Assembly (NCBI RefSeq): GCF_009193175.1
Contig: NZ_VUKE01000001.1
Span: 62,001 to 126,000 of the forward strand
Source of the DNA: Georgenia ruanii
GTDB taxonomy: Bacteria; Actinomycetota; Actinomycetes; Actinomycetales; Actinomycetaceae
DNA length: 64,000 nucleotides
Reading direction: 5' to 3'
A program made the position numbers and the translations under genes. This document shows, one piece after another, positions 10,803-21,950 of this stretch; position 1 is the first letter of the stretch; each line of letters begins with the position of its first letter. A model generated the notes under the pieces. That model ran no database searches. It saw only the letters and a list, made by a program, of their open reading frames with translations, and was not told the DNA's origin.

Positions 10803-10875
10803 GCGCGAGGCGCGGTCGCGAGAGCGCGCGGTCGCGAGGCGCGGTCGGAAGGCGCGGTCGCGAGAGCGCGCGGGA
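10803..10875. repeat. GC-rich minisatellite upstream of the hydrolase gene
   Basis: Blocks of GAGGCGCGGTCGCGAGAGCG and close variants recur two to three times in about 70 nt, ending shortly before the ribosome site of the gene at 10893. Confidence 0.7.
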
Positions 10876-10892
10876 CTGACGGGAGCGGGACG

Positions 10893-11564
10893 ATGACCCA
10901 GGAGGCACCCCAGGCCGGGGCCGGCCAGCAGGGGCCGGACGGCGACGGCGCGGCACCCCCGGCCGACGTCGTCGAGGTGGCGACCCCGCACGGCCCGGCG
11001 CGGGTGCACCTGCGCCGAGCGGCCACACCGCGGGCGGCGCTGATGCTCGGCCACGGCGCCGGGGGCGGGGTCTCCGCCAAGGACCTGGTGCTCGCCGCGG
11101 ACGTGGCCGTGGCCGCGGACCTGAGCGTCGCCCTCGTCGAGCAGCCATACCGGGTGGCGGGGCGCCGGGCGCCGGCCCCGGCCCGCCAGCTCGACGCCGC
11201 GTGGACCGCGGTGGCGGCGCACCTGCGTGAGGCCGACCTCGCCGGGCTGCCGCTCGTGGTCGGCGGGCGCTCCTCCGGCGCGCGGGTGGCGTGCCGGACG
11301 GCCGGTGCGGTCGGCGCCGTAGCGGTGCTGTGCCTGGCCTTCCCGCTGCGCCCGCCGGGCAAGGCCGACCGGCCCAGCCGGCTGCCCGAGCTCGACGGCG
11401 CGGGCGTGCCCACGCTGGTCGTCCAGGGCGCCCGCGACCCGTTCGGCGTCCCACCTCGCGGCCCGGGCCGGGAGGTGGTCGTCGTCGAGGGCGACCACAG
11501 CCTGGCCAAGGACCACGCGGCGATCCGGGCGGCGCTGGTGCGCTGGCTGACCGAGGTGGTCTGA
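10893..11564 (+). CDS. Alpha/beta hydrolase, KANL3/Tex30-like
   Basis: A 223-residue small hydrolase. It has the oxyanion segment LMLGHGAGGGVSAKD, the nucleophile elbow GGRSSGARVAC, a late Asp in QGARDPFG, and the His in EGDHSLAKD, giving a full Ser-Asp-His set. This matches the dienelactone-hydrolase-like KANL3/Tex30 family, whose bacterial substrate is unknown. The ATG at 10893 is preceded by GGGAG. It is convergent with the M16 peptidase gene and has no signal peptide. Confidence 0.8.
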   Translation: MTQEAPQAGAGQQGPDGDGAAPPADVVEVATPHGPARVHLRRAATPRAALMLGHGAGGGVSAKDLVLAADVAVAADLSVALVEQPYRVAGRRAPAPARQLDAAWTAVAAHLREADLAGLPLVVGGRSSGARVACRTAGAVGAVAVLCLAFPLRPPGKADRPSRLPELDGAGVPTLVVQGARDPFGVPPRGPGREVVVVEGDHSLAKDHAAIRAALVRWLTEVV

Positions 11565-11570
11565 GCTGAG

Positions 11571-11602
11571 CGGCGCGGCTGCCGTCGTGACCGGCCGCGC
11601 CG
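11571..11602. terminator. Possible bidirectional terminator
   Basis: CGGCGCGGC pairs with GCCGCGCCG (9 bp, 14-nt loop) in the 47-nt gap between two convergent genes. No T-tract is seen. Confidence 0.35.
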
Positions 11603-11611
11603 CCAGCCGCG

Positions 11612-13030
11612 TCAGGCGGAGGCGCGCGTCCCGAGGATCCGCGCGGCGACGTCGTCGTCGAACGGGCCGACCACCACGAGCGAACGCGGCCGGGCGGCGA
11701 GGTCGGCGGCGAGATCGCGCACCTGCTCGGCGGTGACCTGGGAGATCTGCTCGATCATCTCGTCCAGGCTGGTCAGCTCGCCGTGGACGATCTCGGCCCG
11801 GCCCAGCCGGGACATGCGTGAGCCGTTGTCCTCCAGGCCGAGCACGAGGTTGCCGCGCAGCTGGCCGACGCCGCGGCGCAGCTCGTCCTCGTCGACGCCG
11901 TCGCGCACCAGGCGGTCCCACTCGGCGCCGAGCAGCTCGACCACCTGGGTGACGTTGCCCGGCGCACAGCCGGCGTACAGGCCGAAGGTGCCGGCCTCGG
12001 CGTAGGAGGAGGCGAAGGCGTAGGTGGAGTAGGCCAGGCCCCGCTTCTCGCGGATCTCCTGGAACAACCGCGAGCTCATGCCGCCGCCGAGGACGGTGGT
12101 GAGCACGGACAGGACGTAGCGGCGCTCGTCGCCGGCGGCGATGCCTGGCCCACCGAGCAGCACGTTGGCCTGCTCGGTGGGGCGGCGCACGGTCACCCCG
12201 CTGCCCTCCCCGGGCAGCGGCACGGACTGCGGGCCGGGCAGCACGACGGCGCCCGAGCCGGGCACCACGCCGCGCAGCTCGGCCGCGCCGGTGCGCCGGG
12301 CGGCCGGGACGGCCACCGGGTCGAGGGTCCACCCGCCGGCCCGCACGGCGTCGAGCACCTGCGCGCACAGCGCGTCGTGGTCGACGCTGCCCGCCGCGGT
12401 GACGACGAGCTCGTGCGGGACGTAGGTGCGCCGGTAGTGCTCGACGACGGCGTCGCGCGGCACGGCCCGGATGGTCTCCGGGGTGCCGCCGATGGGCCGC
12501 CCGAGCGGGTGGTCGCCGAGCACGCCGGACGTGAAGCGCTCGTGGGCGACGTCGACCGGGTCGTCGTCGTTCATCGCGAGCTCTTCGAGGATGACCCCGC
12601 GCTCGGTCTCGAGCTCGCCGGCGTCGATGACCGAGGAGGTGACCATGTCGGCGATGACGTCCACCGCCATGGGCAGGTCGGCGTCGAGCACCCGCGCGTA
12701 GTAGCAGGTGTGCTCCTTGCCGGTGGCGGCGTTGGCCTCCCCGCCGACGGCGTCGAACGCCTCGGCGATGTCCAGGGCGGACCGGTTCGAGGTGCCCTTG
12801 AACAGCAGGTGCTCGAGGAAGTGGGTGGAGCCGAAGTGCCCGTCGGTCTCGTCACGCGAGCCGACGGCCACCCAGGCGCCCACCGCCGTCGAGCGCTGGC
12901 CCGGCATGGCCTCGGTGAGGACCCGGATCCCGCCGGGCAGGACGGAGCGCCTGATGACGCTGCCGTCCTGCTCGGCGTGGATCTCGGTGCCCGGCGCTCC
13001 CGCCGGGCCCAGGTGAAGCGGCTGGGGCAT
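11612..13030 (-). CDS. M16 family zinc metalloprotease
   Basis: A 472-residue insulinase/processing-peptidase family protein. The inverted zinc motif HFLEH is near residue 70, with the third zinc ligand in the downstream ETERGVILEEL segment; the second M16 domain contains the RLFQEIREKRGLAYS motif. It is the usual neighbour of pnp in actinobacteria, and its ATG lies only two nt after the pnp stop, so the two are translated from one message. The natural substrate is unknown. Confidence 0.93.
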   Translation of the reverse strand: MPQPLHLGPAGAPGTEIHAEQDGSVIRRSVLPGGIRVLTEAMPGQRSTAVGAWVAVGSRDETDGHFGSTHFLEHLLFKGTSNRSALDIAEAFDAVGGEANAATGKEHTCYYARVLDADLPMAVDVIADMVTSSVIDAGELETERGVILEELAMNDDDPVDVAHERFTSGVLGDHPLGRPIGGTPETIRAVPRDAVVEHYRRTYVPHELVVTAAGSVDHDALCAQVLDAVRAGGWTLDPVAVPAARRTGAAELRGVVPGSGAVVLPGPQSVPLPGEGSGVTVRRPTEQANVLLGGPGIAAGDERRYVLSVLTTVLGGGMSSRLFQEIREKRGLAYSTYAFASSYAEAGTFGLYAGCAPGNVTQVVELLGAEWDRLVRDGVDEDELRRGVGQLRGNLVLGLEDNGSRMSRLGRAEIVHGELTSLDEMIEQISQVTAEQVRDLAADLAARPRSLVVVGPFDDDVAARILGTRASA

Positions 13031-13032
13031 CC

Positions 13033-15426
13033 TCAGGCGTCGGCACCCTGGGGCGCGGCCGCCTCGCCGGCGTCCTCCCCCTCGTGCTTGCGGGTGCGGG
13101 TGCGCTCGCGACGGCGGCCGCCCTCGCGGCGACCCCCCTCGCGGCGCCCGCCCTCGCGGTGCTGACCGTCGCGGCCGGCGTCCTGCTCCTCGCCGTCGCC
13201 GGACTCGGGCGCCTCGGCGCCCTCCTCCTCGCCCTCGACCACGGCGTGCAGCGAGAGCTTGCCGCGCGGGTCGATCTCGGCGAGCTCGACCTGGACCTTG
13301 TCGCCGACGTTGAGGACGTCCTCGACGTTCTCCACGCGCTTGCCGCCCACGAGGCGACGGATCTGCGAGATGTGCAGCAGGCCGTCCTTGCCCGGGGTGA
13401 GGGAGACGAAGGCGCCGAAGGACGTGGTCTTGACGACCGTGCCCACGAACCGCTCGCCGACCTCGGGCATCTGCGGGTTGGCGATGGCGTTGACGGCCTG
13501 GCGGGCCGCCTCGGCGGAGGGGCCGTCGGTGGCGCCGATGTAGACGGTGCCGTCGTCCTCGATGGAGATGTCCGCGCCGGTGTCCTCCTGGATCTGGTTG
13601 ATCATCTTGCCCTTGGGGCCGATGACCTCGCCGATCTTGTCCACCGGGACCTTGACGGTGATGACGCGCGGGGCGGTCGGGGCCATCTCGTCCGGGGAGT
13701 CGATGGCCTCGTGCATGACGTCGAGGATGTACAGGCGGGCGTCGCGGGCCTGGGTCAGCGCGCCGGCCAGCACCGAGGCGGGGATGCCGTCGAGCTTGGT
13801 GTCGAGCTGGATGGCGGTGACGAACTCGCGGGTGCCGGCGACCTTGAAGTCCATGTCGCCGAAGGCGTCCTCGGCACCGAGGATGTCGGTGAGGGCCGCG
13901 TAACGCGTCTCACCGTCCACCGAGTCGGACATCAGGCCCATGGCGATGCCCGCGACGGGCGCGCGCAGCGGCACGCCGGCGTTGAGCAGGGACAGGGTGG
14001 AGGCGCACACCGAGCCCATCGACGTCGAGCCGTTGGAGCCCAGCGCCTCGGAGACCTGCCGGATCGCGTAGGGGAACTCCTCGCGGGTGGGCAGGACGGG
14101 CACGAGCGCCCGCTCGGCGAGCGCGCCGTGGCCGATCTCGCGGCGCTTGGGCGAGCCCACGCGGCCGGTCTCACCGGTCGAGTAGGGCGGGAAGTTGTAG
14201 TTGTGCATGTACCGCTTGCGGGTCACCGGGGAGAGGGTGTCCAGCTGCTGCTCCATGCGCAGCATGTTCAGCGTGGTGACGCCGAGGATCTGGGTCTCGC
14301 CGCGCTCGAACAGCGCCGAGCCGTGGACCCGGGGCAGCACCTCGACCTCGGCGGAGAGGGTGCGGATGTCCTTGAGGCCGCGCCCGTCCATTCGCACGCC
14401 GTCCTTGAGGACGCGGTGGCGCACGGCCTTCTTCGTCACGGCGCGGAAGGCGGCGGTGAGCTCCTTCTCGCGGCCCTCGAACCGCTCGCCCAGCGCCTCG
14501 AGCATCGCGGCGCGGATCTCGTCCTGGCGGACCTCGCGCTCCTGCTTGCCGGGGATGGTGATGGCCTGCTCGAGGTCGGCGGAGACCTGCTCCTCGACGG
14601 CGGCGTAGGCGTCGTCCTCGTAGTCGAGGAAGCGCGGGAACTCCGCGGTCGGCTTCGCGGACTCGGCGGCGAGCTGCTGCTGGGCCTCGACGAGGGCCTG
14701 GATGAACGGCTTGGCGGCCTCGAGGCCCTCGGCCACGACCTCCTCGGTCGGGGCCTGGGCGCCGTGCTCCTTGATGAGGGTCCAGGCGTTGTCGGTGGCC
14801 TCGGCCTCGACCATCATCACGGCGACGTCGGTGGTGCCGTCGCTCTTGGTGACGACGCGGCCGGCGACGACCATCGAGAAGACGGCCTTCTCGACCTCGC
14901 TGTAGCGCGGGAAGGCGACCCACTGGCCGTCGATCAGCGCGATGCGCACGCCGCCGATGGGGCCGGAGAACGGCAGGCCGGAGATCTGGGTGGACATCGA
15001 GGCGGCGTTGATGGCCAGGACGTCGTAGGCGTCGTCGGGGTGGATCGCCAGGACCGTCTCGACGACCTGGACCTCGTTGCGCAGGCCCTTGACGAAGGAC
15101 GGGCGCAGCGGGCGGTCGATGAGGCGGCAGGCGAGGATGGCCTCGGTCGAGGGGCGGCCCTCGCGGCGGAAGAACGAGCCGGGGATCTTGCCCGCGGCGT
15201 ACTGGCGCTCCTCGACGTCGACGGTGAGCGGGAAGAAGTCGAACTGGTCCTTGGGGTGCTTGCCGACCGTGGTGGCCGACAGCACCATCGTCTCCTCGTC
15301 CAGGTAGGCGACGGCGGAGCCGGCGGCCTGGCGGGCGAGGCGCCCGGTCTCGAACCGGACGGTACGGGTGCCGAACTTGCCGTTGTCGATGGTGGCTTCG
15401 GCGAACTTGATCTCGGGACCCTCCAT
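13033..15426 (-). CDS. pnp: Polyribonucleotide nucleotidyltransferase (PNPase)
   Basis: A 797-residue phosphorolytic 3'-5' exoribonuclease. Two RNase PH domains are present, with [17 protein letters not shown] in the second; a KH domain has [15 protein letters not shown] and an S1 domain has [17 protein letters not shown]. The C-terminus carries a basic, low-complexity tail with three EGGRR-type repeats. The ATG at 15426 has a perfect AAGGAGGG ribosome site. It follows rpsO, as in most bacteria, and is coupled to the M16 gene downstream. Confidence 0.98.
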   Translation of the reverse strand: MEGPEIKFAEATIDNGKFGTRTVRFETGRLARQAAGSAVAYLDEETMVLSATTVGKHPKDQFDFFPLTVDVEERQYAAGKIPGSFFRREGRPSTEAILACRLIDRPLRPSFVKGLRNEVQVVETVLAIHPDDAYDVLAINAASMSTQISGLPFSGPIGGVRIALIDGQWVAFPRYSEVEKAVFSMVVAGRVVTKSDGTTDVAVMMVEAEATDNAWTLIKEHGAQAPTEEVVAEGLEAAKPFIQALVEAQQQLAAESAKPTAEFPRFLDYEDDAYAAVEEQVSADLEQAITIPGKQEREVRQDEIRAAMLEALGERFEGREKELTAAFRAVTKKAVRHRVLKDGVRMDGRGLKDIRTLSAEVEVLPRVHGSALFERGETQILGVTTLNMLRMEQQLDTLSPVTRKRYMHNYNFPPYSTGETGRVGSPKRREIGHGALAERALVPVLPTREEFPYAIRQVSEALGSNGSTSMGSVCASTLSLLNAGVPLRAPVAGIAMGLMSDSVDGETRYAALTDILGAEDAFGDMDFKVAGTREFVTAIQLDTKLDGIPASVLAGALTQARDARLYILDVMHEAIDSPDEMAPTAPRVITVKVPVDKIGEVIGPKGKMINQIQEDTGADISIEDDGTVYIGATDGPSAEAARQAVNAIANPQMPEVGERFVGTVVKTTSFGAFVSLTPGKDGLLHISQIRRLVGGKRVENVEDVLNVGDKVQVELAEIDPRGKLSLHAVVEGEEEGAEAPESGDGEEQDAGRDGQHREGGRREGGRREGGRRRERTRTRKHEGEDAGEAAAPQGADA
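13121..13165 (-). repeat. 15-nt in-frame repeat in the pnp tail
   Basis: Units CCCTCGCGGCGACCC and CCCTCGCGGCGCCCG (plus strand) and a partial third copy encode the basic repeats REGGR on the minus strand. Confidence 0.75.
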
Positions 15427-15624
15427 GGGTGCCCTCCTTCGGGTTCGTCCGCCCCGGCGGCCCGGCGGTCATCGATCGAGGCCCACGGACGGGTGCGGGT
15501 CGTCCCGCGTTCCGGAGGCCACTACCGAGGACCGGTCGCGCGCGGCCGGTGCGGAGGTGGTGTGCGTGTGCAGTTGTGGGCCCGCTCGGGCCCCGCGCGC
15601 CTGCCGCGTCGGACAGGCATGCAG

Positions 15625-15656
15625 GACCGGCCCGGACCCGAGGGTCCGAGCCGGTC
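15625..15656 (-). terminator. rpsO-pnp intergenic hairpin
   Basis: Two stem blocks, GACCGGC/GCCGGTC and CGGACCC/GGGTCCG, separated by one C-A mismatch and closed by a GA loop, lie seven nt after the rpsO stop. A hairpin at this place also follows rpsO in E. coli, where it is a terminator and processing site. About 200 nt remain before pnp. Confidence 0.6.
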
Positions 15657-15662
15657 GGTCGG

Positions 15663-15932
15663 TCAGCGGCGCAGGCCGAGCCGCGCGATGAGGCTGCGGT
15701 AGCGCTCGATGTCCTCCTGCGCGAGGTAGTTCAGCAGGCGCTTGCGCTGGCCGATGAGGAGCATGAGACCGCGGCGCGAGTGGTGGTCGTGCTTGTGGGT
15801 CTTGAAGTGCTCGGTGAGGTCCTTGATGCGCTGGCTCAGCATCGCGATCTGGACCTCCGGCGAACCGGTGTCACCCTCGTGGGTGGCGTACTCAGCGATG
15901 ATGGACTGCTTCACGTCAGCAGCGAGGGCCAT
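15663..15932 (-). CDS. rpsO: 30S ribosomal protein S15
   Basis: An 89-residue primary 16S rRNA-binding protein of the 30S platform. The sequence has [36 protein letters not shown] and the C-terminal [13 protein letters not shown]. The ATG at 15932 is chosen because it gives the standard MALAADVKQ start and has an AGGAG site. An extended -10 element (TGATACGCT) lies about 90 nt upstream. Confidence 0.98.
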   Translation of the reverse strand: MALAADVKQSIIAEYATHEGDTGSPEVQIAMLSQRIKDLTEHFKTHKHDHHSRRGLMLLIGQRKRLLNYLAQEDIERYRSLIARLGLRR

Positions 15933-16019
15933 GTGGTTCTCCTGTAGGTCGTTGCACGGAGCTCCGGGGCATGTTCTCCCGGGCATGACGCATCCGTGGC
16001 CGGCTTGACGGCAGGGGCC

Positions 16020-16028
16020 AGCGTATCA
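16020..16028 (-). promoter_or_regulatory. Extended -10 promoter element for rpsO
   Basis: TGATACGCT on the minus strand matches the TGNTANNNT extended -10 form and would give a leader of about 80 nt. No good -35 is visible. Confidence 0.4.
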
Positions 16029-16071
16029 GGCGCGCCGGAACGCCTGCGACCTGCCCTTCGTCACAGGTCCC

Positions 16072-18585
<2,514 letters not shown>

Positions 18586-18704
18586 GATCGCCTCGCATCG
18601 ATCAGGGCACCGGGGCACCCCTGCCGGGCGTCTCGGCGTCGGGTGGGATCGGTGATTCGACCCTGGCACCGGGCGGTGAGGCCCGCAAGGGGGTGGGCGT
18701 GCGG

Positions 18705-18790
18705 GTTGCGCGTGCTGGCCCGAGGCTGCGCGTGGCGGGCCGAGCGCGTGGCGGCCCGATGTTGCGCGCCGGCCTGCGGCTACGCGCCCT
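18705..18790. repeat. GC-rich minisatellite at the 3' end of ribF
   Basis: Imperfect units GTTGCGCGTGCTGGCCCGAG, GCTGCGCGTGGCGGGCCGAG and shorter variants follow each other for about 85 nt between ribF and the Clp gene, touching the last ribF codons. Confidence 0.6.
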
Positions 18791-19817
18791 CCGCGCCGGC
18801 GGGCGCGCCGGCGCCTGGCGACGTGGCCGCGCGGGCGGCGTCGGACCGCTGCGGGGCAGGCACGCCGAGCAGTTCGGCGGTGCGGGCGACGTCGTCGGCC
18901 ATCTGGTCGAGCAGGGCGGGGATCCCGTCGAAGGCGACCATGGGCCGCAGCCGCGCGACGAGCTCCACGACGACCTCCTCCCCGTACAGGTCCAGGTCGG
19001 TGCGGCCCAGCGCGTAGGCCTCCACGGTGCGCTCGACCCCGTGGAACGTCGGGTTGGTGCCCACCGAGATCGCGGCGGGCAGGCGCTTGGAGGTGCCGTC
19101 GTCGGGCGCGTGGGCGGGGCGGATGAGCCAGCCGGCGTAGACGCCGTCGGCGGGGACCACGCCCAGGTCGTCGGCGAGGAGGTTGGCGGTGGGGTAGCCC
19201 AGCTGGCGGCCGCGCTGGGCGCCGTGGACGACGACGCCGCGCACGCGGTGGGTGCGCCCGAGGACGTTGGCCGCGCCGGCGACGTCGCCGGCGGCGAGGA
19301 GCTCGCGCACCCACGTGGAGGACCAACGCCGGCCGGTGTCCGGGCACTCGATGTCCTTGACGATCCGGACGCCGAACCCCAGCTCGTGGCCGAGGCGCAC
19401 CATGGTGTGCTGGTCGCCGGCGTTCTGCCAGCCGAAGCGCACGTCCTCGCCCACCACGACCAGACCGGCCCGAAGCGCGTCGACGAGGTAGCGCCGGGCG
19501 AACTGCTCGGGGGTGTGACGCGCCAGGTCGAGGGTGTACTCGAGCACCAGCACCGCGTCCAGCCCGGTCGCGGCGAGCCGCTCGAGCCGGTCGGTCAGGG
19601 ACGCGATGAGCTCGAAGTGCTCGTCAGGGCGGTGGACCGTGGCGGGGTGCGGGTCGAAGGTGATGGCGACAGAGGTCCAGCCGGCGTCCTCGGCCTCCCC
19701 CACGGTCGCGCCGAGCACCACCTGGTGCCCGCGGTGCACGCCGTCGAAGATTCCGAGCGTGGCCACGGTCGGGCCGAGGTCCGCAGGAACCTCCTCGGTT
19801 CCCCTCCACACCTGCAC
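18780..19817 (-). CDS. ribF: Bifunctional riboflavin kinase/FAD synthetase
   Basis: A 345-residue enzyme that makes FMN and then FAD. The N-terminal FAD synthetase part has [13 protein letters not shown] and [13 protein letters not shown]; the C-terminal riboflavin kinase has [11 protein letters not shown] and [10 protein letters not shown] with VEAYAL. The GTG at 19817 is chosen for its AGGAGG ribosome site; upstream in-frame codons are low-complexity. The tail is Ala/Gly-rich and borders a repeat array. It lies downstream of truB as usual but with the small Cys/His-rich gene in between. Confidence 0.96.
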   Translation of the reverse strand: MQVWRGTEEVPADLGPTVATLGIFDGVHRGHQVVLGATVGEAEDAGWTSVAITFDPHPATVHRPDEHFELIASLTDRLERLAATGLDAVLVLEYTLDLARHTPEQFARRYLVDALRAGLVVVGEDVRFGWQNAGDQHTMVRLGHELGFGVRIVKDIECPDTGRRWSSTWVRELLAAGDVAGAANVLGRTHRVRGVVVHGAQRGRQLGYPTANLLADDLGVVPADGVYAGWLIRPAHAPDDGTSKRLPAAISVGTNPTFHGVERTVEAYALGRTDLDLYGEEVVVELVARLRPMVAFDGIPALLDQMADDVARTAELLGVPAPQRSDAARAATSPGAGAPAGAEGA

Positions 19818-19864
19818 GCGTTGTCCTCCTGGCTGTCCGGGGCCGGCCGGCCCGCCGGTGGACG

Positions 19865-19898
19865 GTGTCGTCCCCGGGGCCGTTGGCCGGGACGACAC
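19865..19898 (-). terminator. Hairpin between the Cys/His-rich gene and ribF
   Basis: GTGTCGTCCC pairs perfectly with GGGACGACAC, and the 14-nt loop can fold further through GGCC/GGCC. It lies 46 nt after the small gene's stop and 47 nt before ribF, so it could end one transcript or attenuate ribF. Confidence 0.55.
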
Positions 19899-19944
19899 TA
19901 CCTCCCCCGGCGCCCGGGCCGGACCACCGGTTCGACGCCCGGGC

Positions 19945-20181
19945 TCAGTGGCGGCCGCAGGCGCAGCCGCCGCCGGGCCGCGGGCCCTGCTGCGCCAGGG
20001 CGGCGGGGTCGGTGCCCTCGCCGGGGCGGGCGGAGGTGAGACCGAGGCTGCGGCGTCCGGCGATGTCCGGCAGGGCGCCGTGGCCGCGGCCGCCGTGCTC
20101 GTGGCCGCCGTGCTCGTGGCCCGCGCCGCATCCGCACGCGCAGCCGCCGGCGCGCTCCGCCGGCGTGGTCGTCTCGCTCAT
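19945..20181 (-). CDS. Small Cys/His-rich protein, possible metal binding
   Basis: A 78-residue protein of unknown function. The N-terminus carries ERAGGCACGCGAGHEHGGHE and the C-terminus ends GGGCACGRH, giving five Cys and six His placed at both ends around a central LPDIAGRRSLGLTSARP segment. This suggests a small metal-binding fold. A GAAGGAG site precedes the ATG at 20181, supporting translation. It lies between truB and ribF, which are usually adjacent. HEHGG is duplicated, consistent with local repeat slippage. Confidence 0.65.
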   Translation of the reverse strand: MSETTTPAERAGGCACGCGAGHEHGGHEHGGRGHGALPDIAGRRSLGLTSARPGEGTDPAALAQQGPRPGGGCACGRH

Positions 20182-20236
20182 GACAGCTCCTTCGTCCTCG
20201 GGCGTGGCCTGGCCCCACTCTAATCGGGCCGTCTCG

Positions 20237-20271
20237 GGTCCGGCCGGGACCTGGCGCGGTCCGGCCGGGAC
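20237..20271. repeat. Direct repeat in the spacer after truB
   Basis: GGTCCGGCCGGGAC occurs at 20237-20250 and 20258-20271, a 21-nt period, just beyond the truB stop. Confidence 0.7.
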
Positions 20272-20282
20272 GGGCGAGATCG

Positions 20283-21338
20283 CTAGGCGGGGTCGAGGAC
20301 CAGGACGGGCCGGGCCGCTCCGTCCCGGTCGGCCAGCAGCGCCACGACGTGCCCGTCGGGGGCCAGCGCGGCCGTGACCGGGGGGTGCCCCGCACGGTTG
20401 GACGTGGGTCCCTCCGGGTCCGGCGCCTGGCCGGCCGCCGCCACGCCCGCCGTCCCGGTCGCCGGCAGGAACTTGCCCACCCGCACCGCGCGAGTCTGGG
20501 CCTCGTCCAGACGGCGCACCGGGAACGCCGCCGTGGCGGCCTCGGTCAGCGTGACGGTTCGCAGGCCTACAGGCCCGGCGACGTCGCCCTGGGCAGCGAC
20601 CTCGGCGGCCAGGTCGGCGACCGGACGCGCCTGGGCGAGCGTGAAGGGCCCCACGCGGGTGCGGCGCAGCGCGGTCAGGTGCCCGCCGGTGCCCAGGGCC
20701 GTCCCCAGGTCGCGGGCCAGGGCGCGCACGTACGTGCCCGAGGAGCAGACGACGTCGACGTCGACGTCGACGACCACCGCGCCGGACACCTCCACGGCCC
20801 GCGGCGGTGCCGTTACCTCGAGGCTGTGGATCGTCACCGCCCGCGCCGCGAGAGCCACCTCCTCGCCCTGCCGCACGCGCGCGTAGGCGCGGCGGCCGTC
20901 CACCTTGATGGCCGAGACGGCGCTGGGCACCTGGGAGATGGGCCCGCGCAGGGCGGCCAGGGCCCGTTCGAGGGCGGCACAGTCCACGGCGCCCGCCCAC
21001 AGCAGCGGACCCGCGCCGGGGGTCGCGGTGACCTCGCCCTCGGCGTCGTCCGTGAGCGTGGTCTGGCCCAGCCGCACGGTTGCGGTGTACTCCTTGTCCG
21101 CGCCCACGAGGTAGGTGAGCAGCCGGGTGGCGCGGCCCACGCCGAGCACGAGCACGCCTGTGGCCATGGGGTCGAGCGTGCCGGCGTGGCCGACCTTCTT
21201 GGTGGCGGCGAGACGGCGGGTGCGCGCGACGACGTCGTGGCTGGTCCAGCCCTGCGGCTTGTCCACCACCAGCAGGCCGTCGGGGGCGGTCGCCCGCCCC
21301 CGCGGGATGTCCAGGCCGGTGGTGCCGGGCGCCGTCAC
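20283..21338 (-). CDS. truB: tRNA pseudouridine(55) synthase
   Basis: A 351-residue synthase that forms pseudouridine 55 in the T-loop of tRNAs. The catalytic Asp lies in [14 protein letters not shown], and [25 protein letters not shown] and the [18 protein letters not shown] segment are intact. A short C-terminal extension follows the TruB core. The GTG at 21338 overlaps the rbfA TGA by four nt, showing translational coupling within infB-rbfA-truB order. Confidence 0.97.
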   Translation of the reverse strand: MTAPGTTGLDIPRGRATAPDGLLVVDKPQGWTSHDVVARTRRLAATKKVGHAGTLDPMATGVLVLGVGRATRLLTYLVGADKEYTATVRLGQTTLTDDAEGEVTATPGAGPLLWAGAVDCAALERALAALRGPISQVPSAVSAIKVDGRRAYARVRQGEEVALAARAVTIHSLEVTAPPRAVEVSGAVVVDVDVDVVCSSGTYVRALARDLGTALGTGGHLTALRRTRVGPFTLAQARPVADLAAEVAAQGDVAGPVGLRTVTLTEAATAAFPVRRLDEAQTRAVRVGKFLPATGTAGVAAAGQAPDPEGPTSNRAGHPPVTAALAPDGHVVALLADRDGAARPVLVLDPA

Positions 21339-21796
21339 GGGCGGGCGTCGTCGTCGGCGGGGTCCTGGTCGTCCTCCTCCGCCGGGCGGCGGTAGGGGTC
21401 GGCGTCCCCGGCGTAGGTGGCCCGGGCGGCAAGCTGGGCGACCTCGGCGTCCCGCTCGGCGGCGGCGCGCAGCGCCTCCTCGAGGTTCGCGGCCGTCTCG
21501 GGCACGGCGTCGAGCACGAACTCGATGGTCGGGGTCAGCCGCACGCCGGTCTGCTTGCCCACCTCCGAGCGGATGATCCCCTTGGCGGAGGCGAGCGCGG
21601 CGGCGGAGGAGGACCGGGCCTCCTCGTCGCCGAGGACCGTGTAGAAGATGGTGGCGTTCTGCAGGTCACCGGTCACGCGTACGTCGGTGACGGTGACGAA
21701 GCCCAGGCGCGGGTCCTTGATCCGGGTGTCGAGCATGCGCGCGACGATCTGCTGGATGCGCTCGGCGAGCTTGCGGGCGCGGGGCGCGTCGGCCAT
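21335..21796 (-). CDS. rbfA: Ribosome-binding factor A
   Basis: A 153-residue KH-fold protein needed for 30S maturation. [34 protein letters not shown] and the helix with [17 protein letters not shown] match the family; the end is acidic ([11 protein letters not shown]). A clear AAGGAGA site precedes the ATG. It is downstream of infB but separated by a strong hairpin, and it overlaps truB by four nt. Confidence 0.97.
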   Translation of the reverse strand: MADAPRARKLAERIQQIVARMLDTRIKDPRLGFVTVTDVRVTGDLQNATIFYTVLGDEEARSSSAAALASAKGIIRSEVGKQTGVRLTPTIEFVLDAVPETAANLEEALRAAAERDAEVAQLAARATYAGDADPYRRPAEEDDQDPADDDARP

Positions 21797-21894
21797 GGGT
21801 GTCTCCTTGGGACGAGGACGGCCGCCGGCGGGCGGGGCCGGGGCGGGAACGGGGCGCGCCGGCCGGCGCGGGACGCACGGCGGCGCAGGGCCGG

Positions 21895-21936
21895 GAGCCG
21901 GGCCCCGCGCCGCGTCGGCGGCACGGGACCCGGCTC
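21895..21936 (-). terminator. Strong hairpin terminator after infB
   Basis: A 19-bp stem with two G-T pairs and a GTCG loop: the left arm begins GAGCCGGG and the right arm ends CCCGGCTC. It starts 15 nt beyond the infB stop. rbfA-truB must be read through it or have their own promoter in the roughly 100 nt before rbfA. Confidence 0.7.
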
Positions 21937-21950
21937 GGCCGGTGGGGCGA

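Noticed and set aside
13084-15702. Very long open frame opposite pnp and similar long antisense frames
   Set aside because: At this GC content stop codons are rare in antisense frames. The sequences are low-complexity shadows of real genes, with no family motifs.
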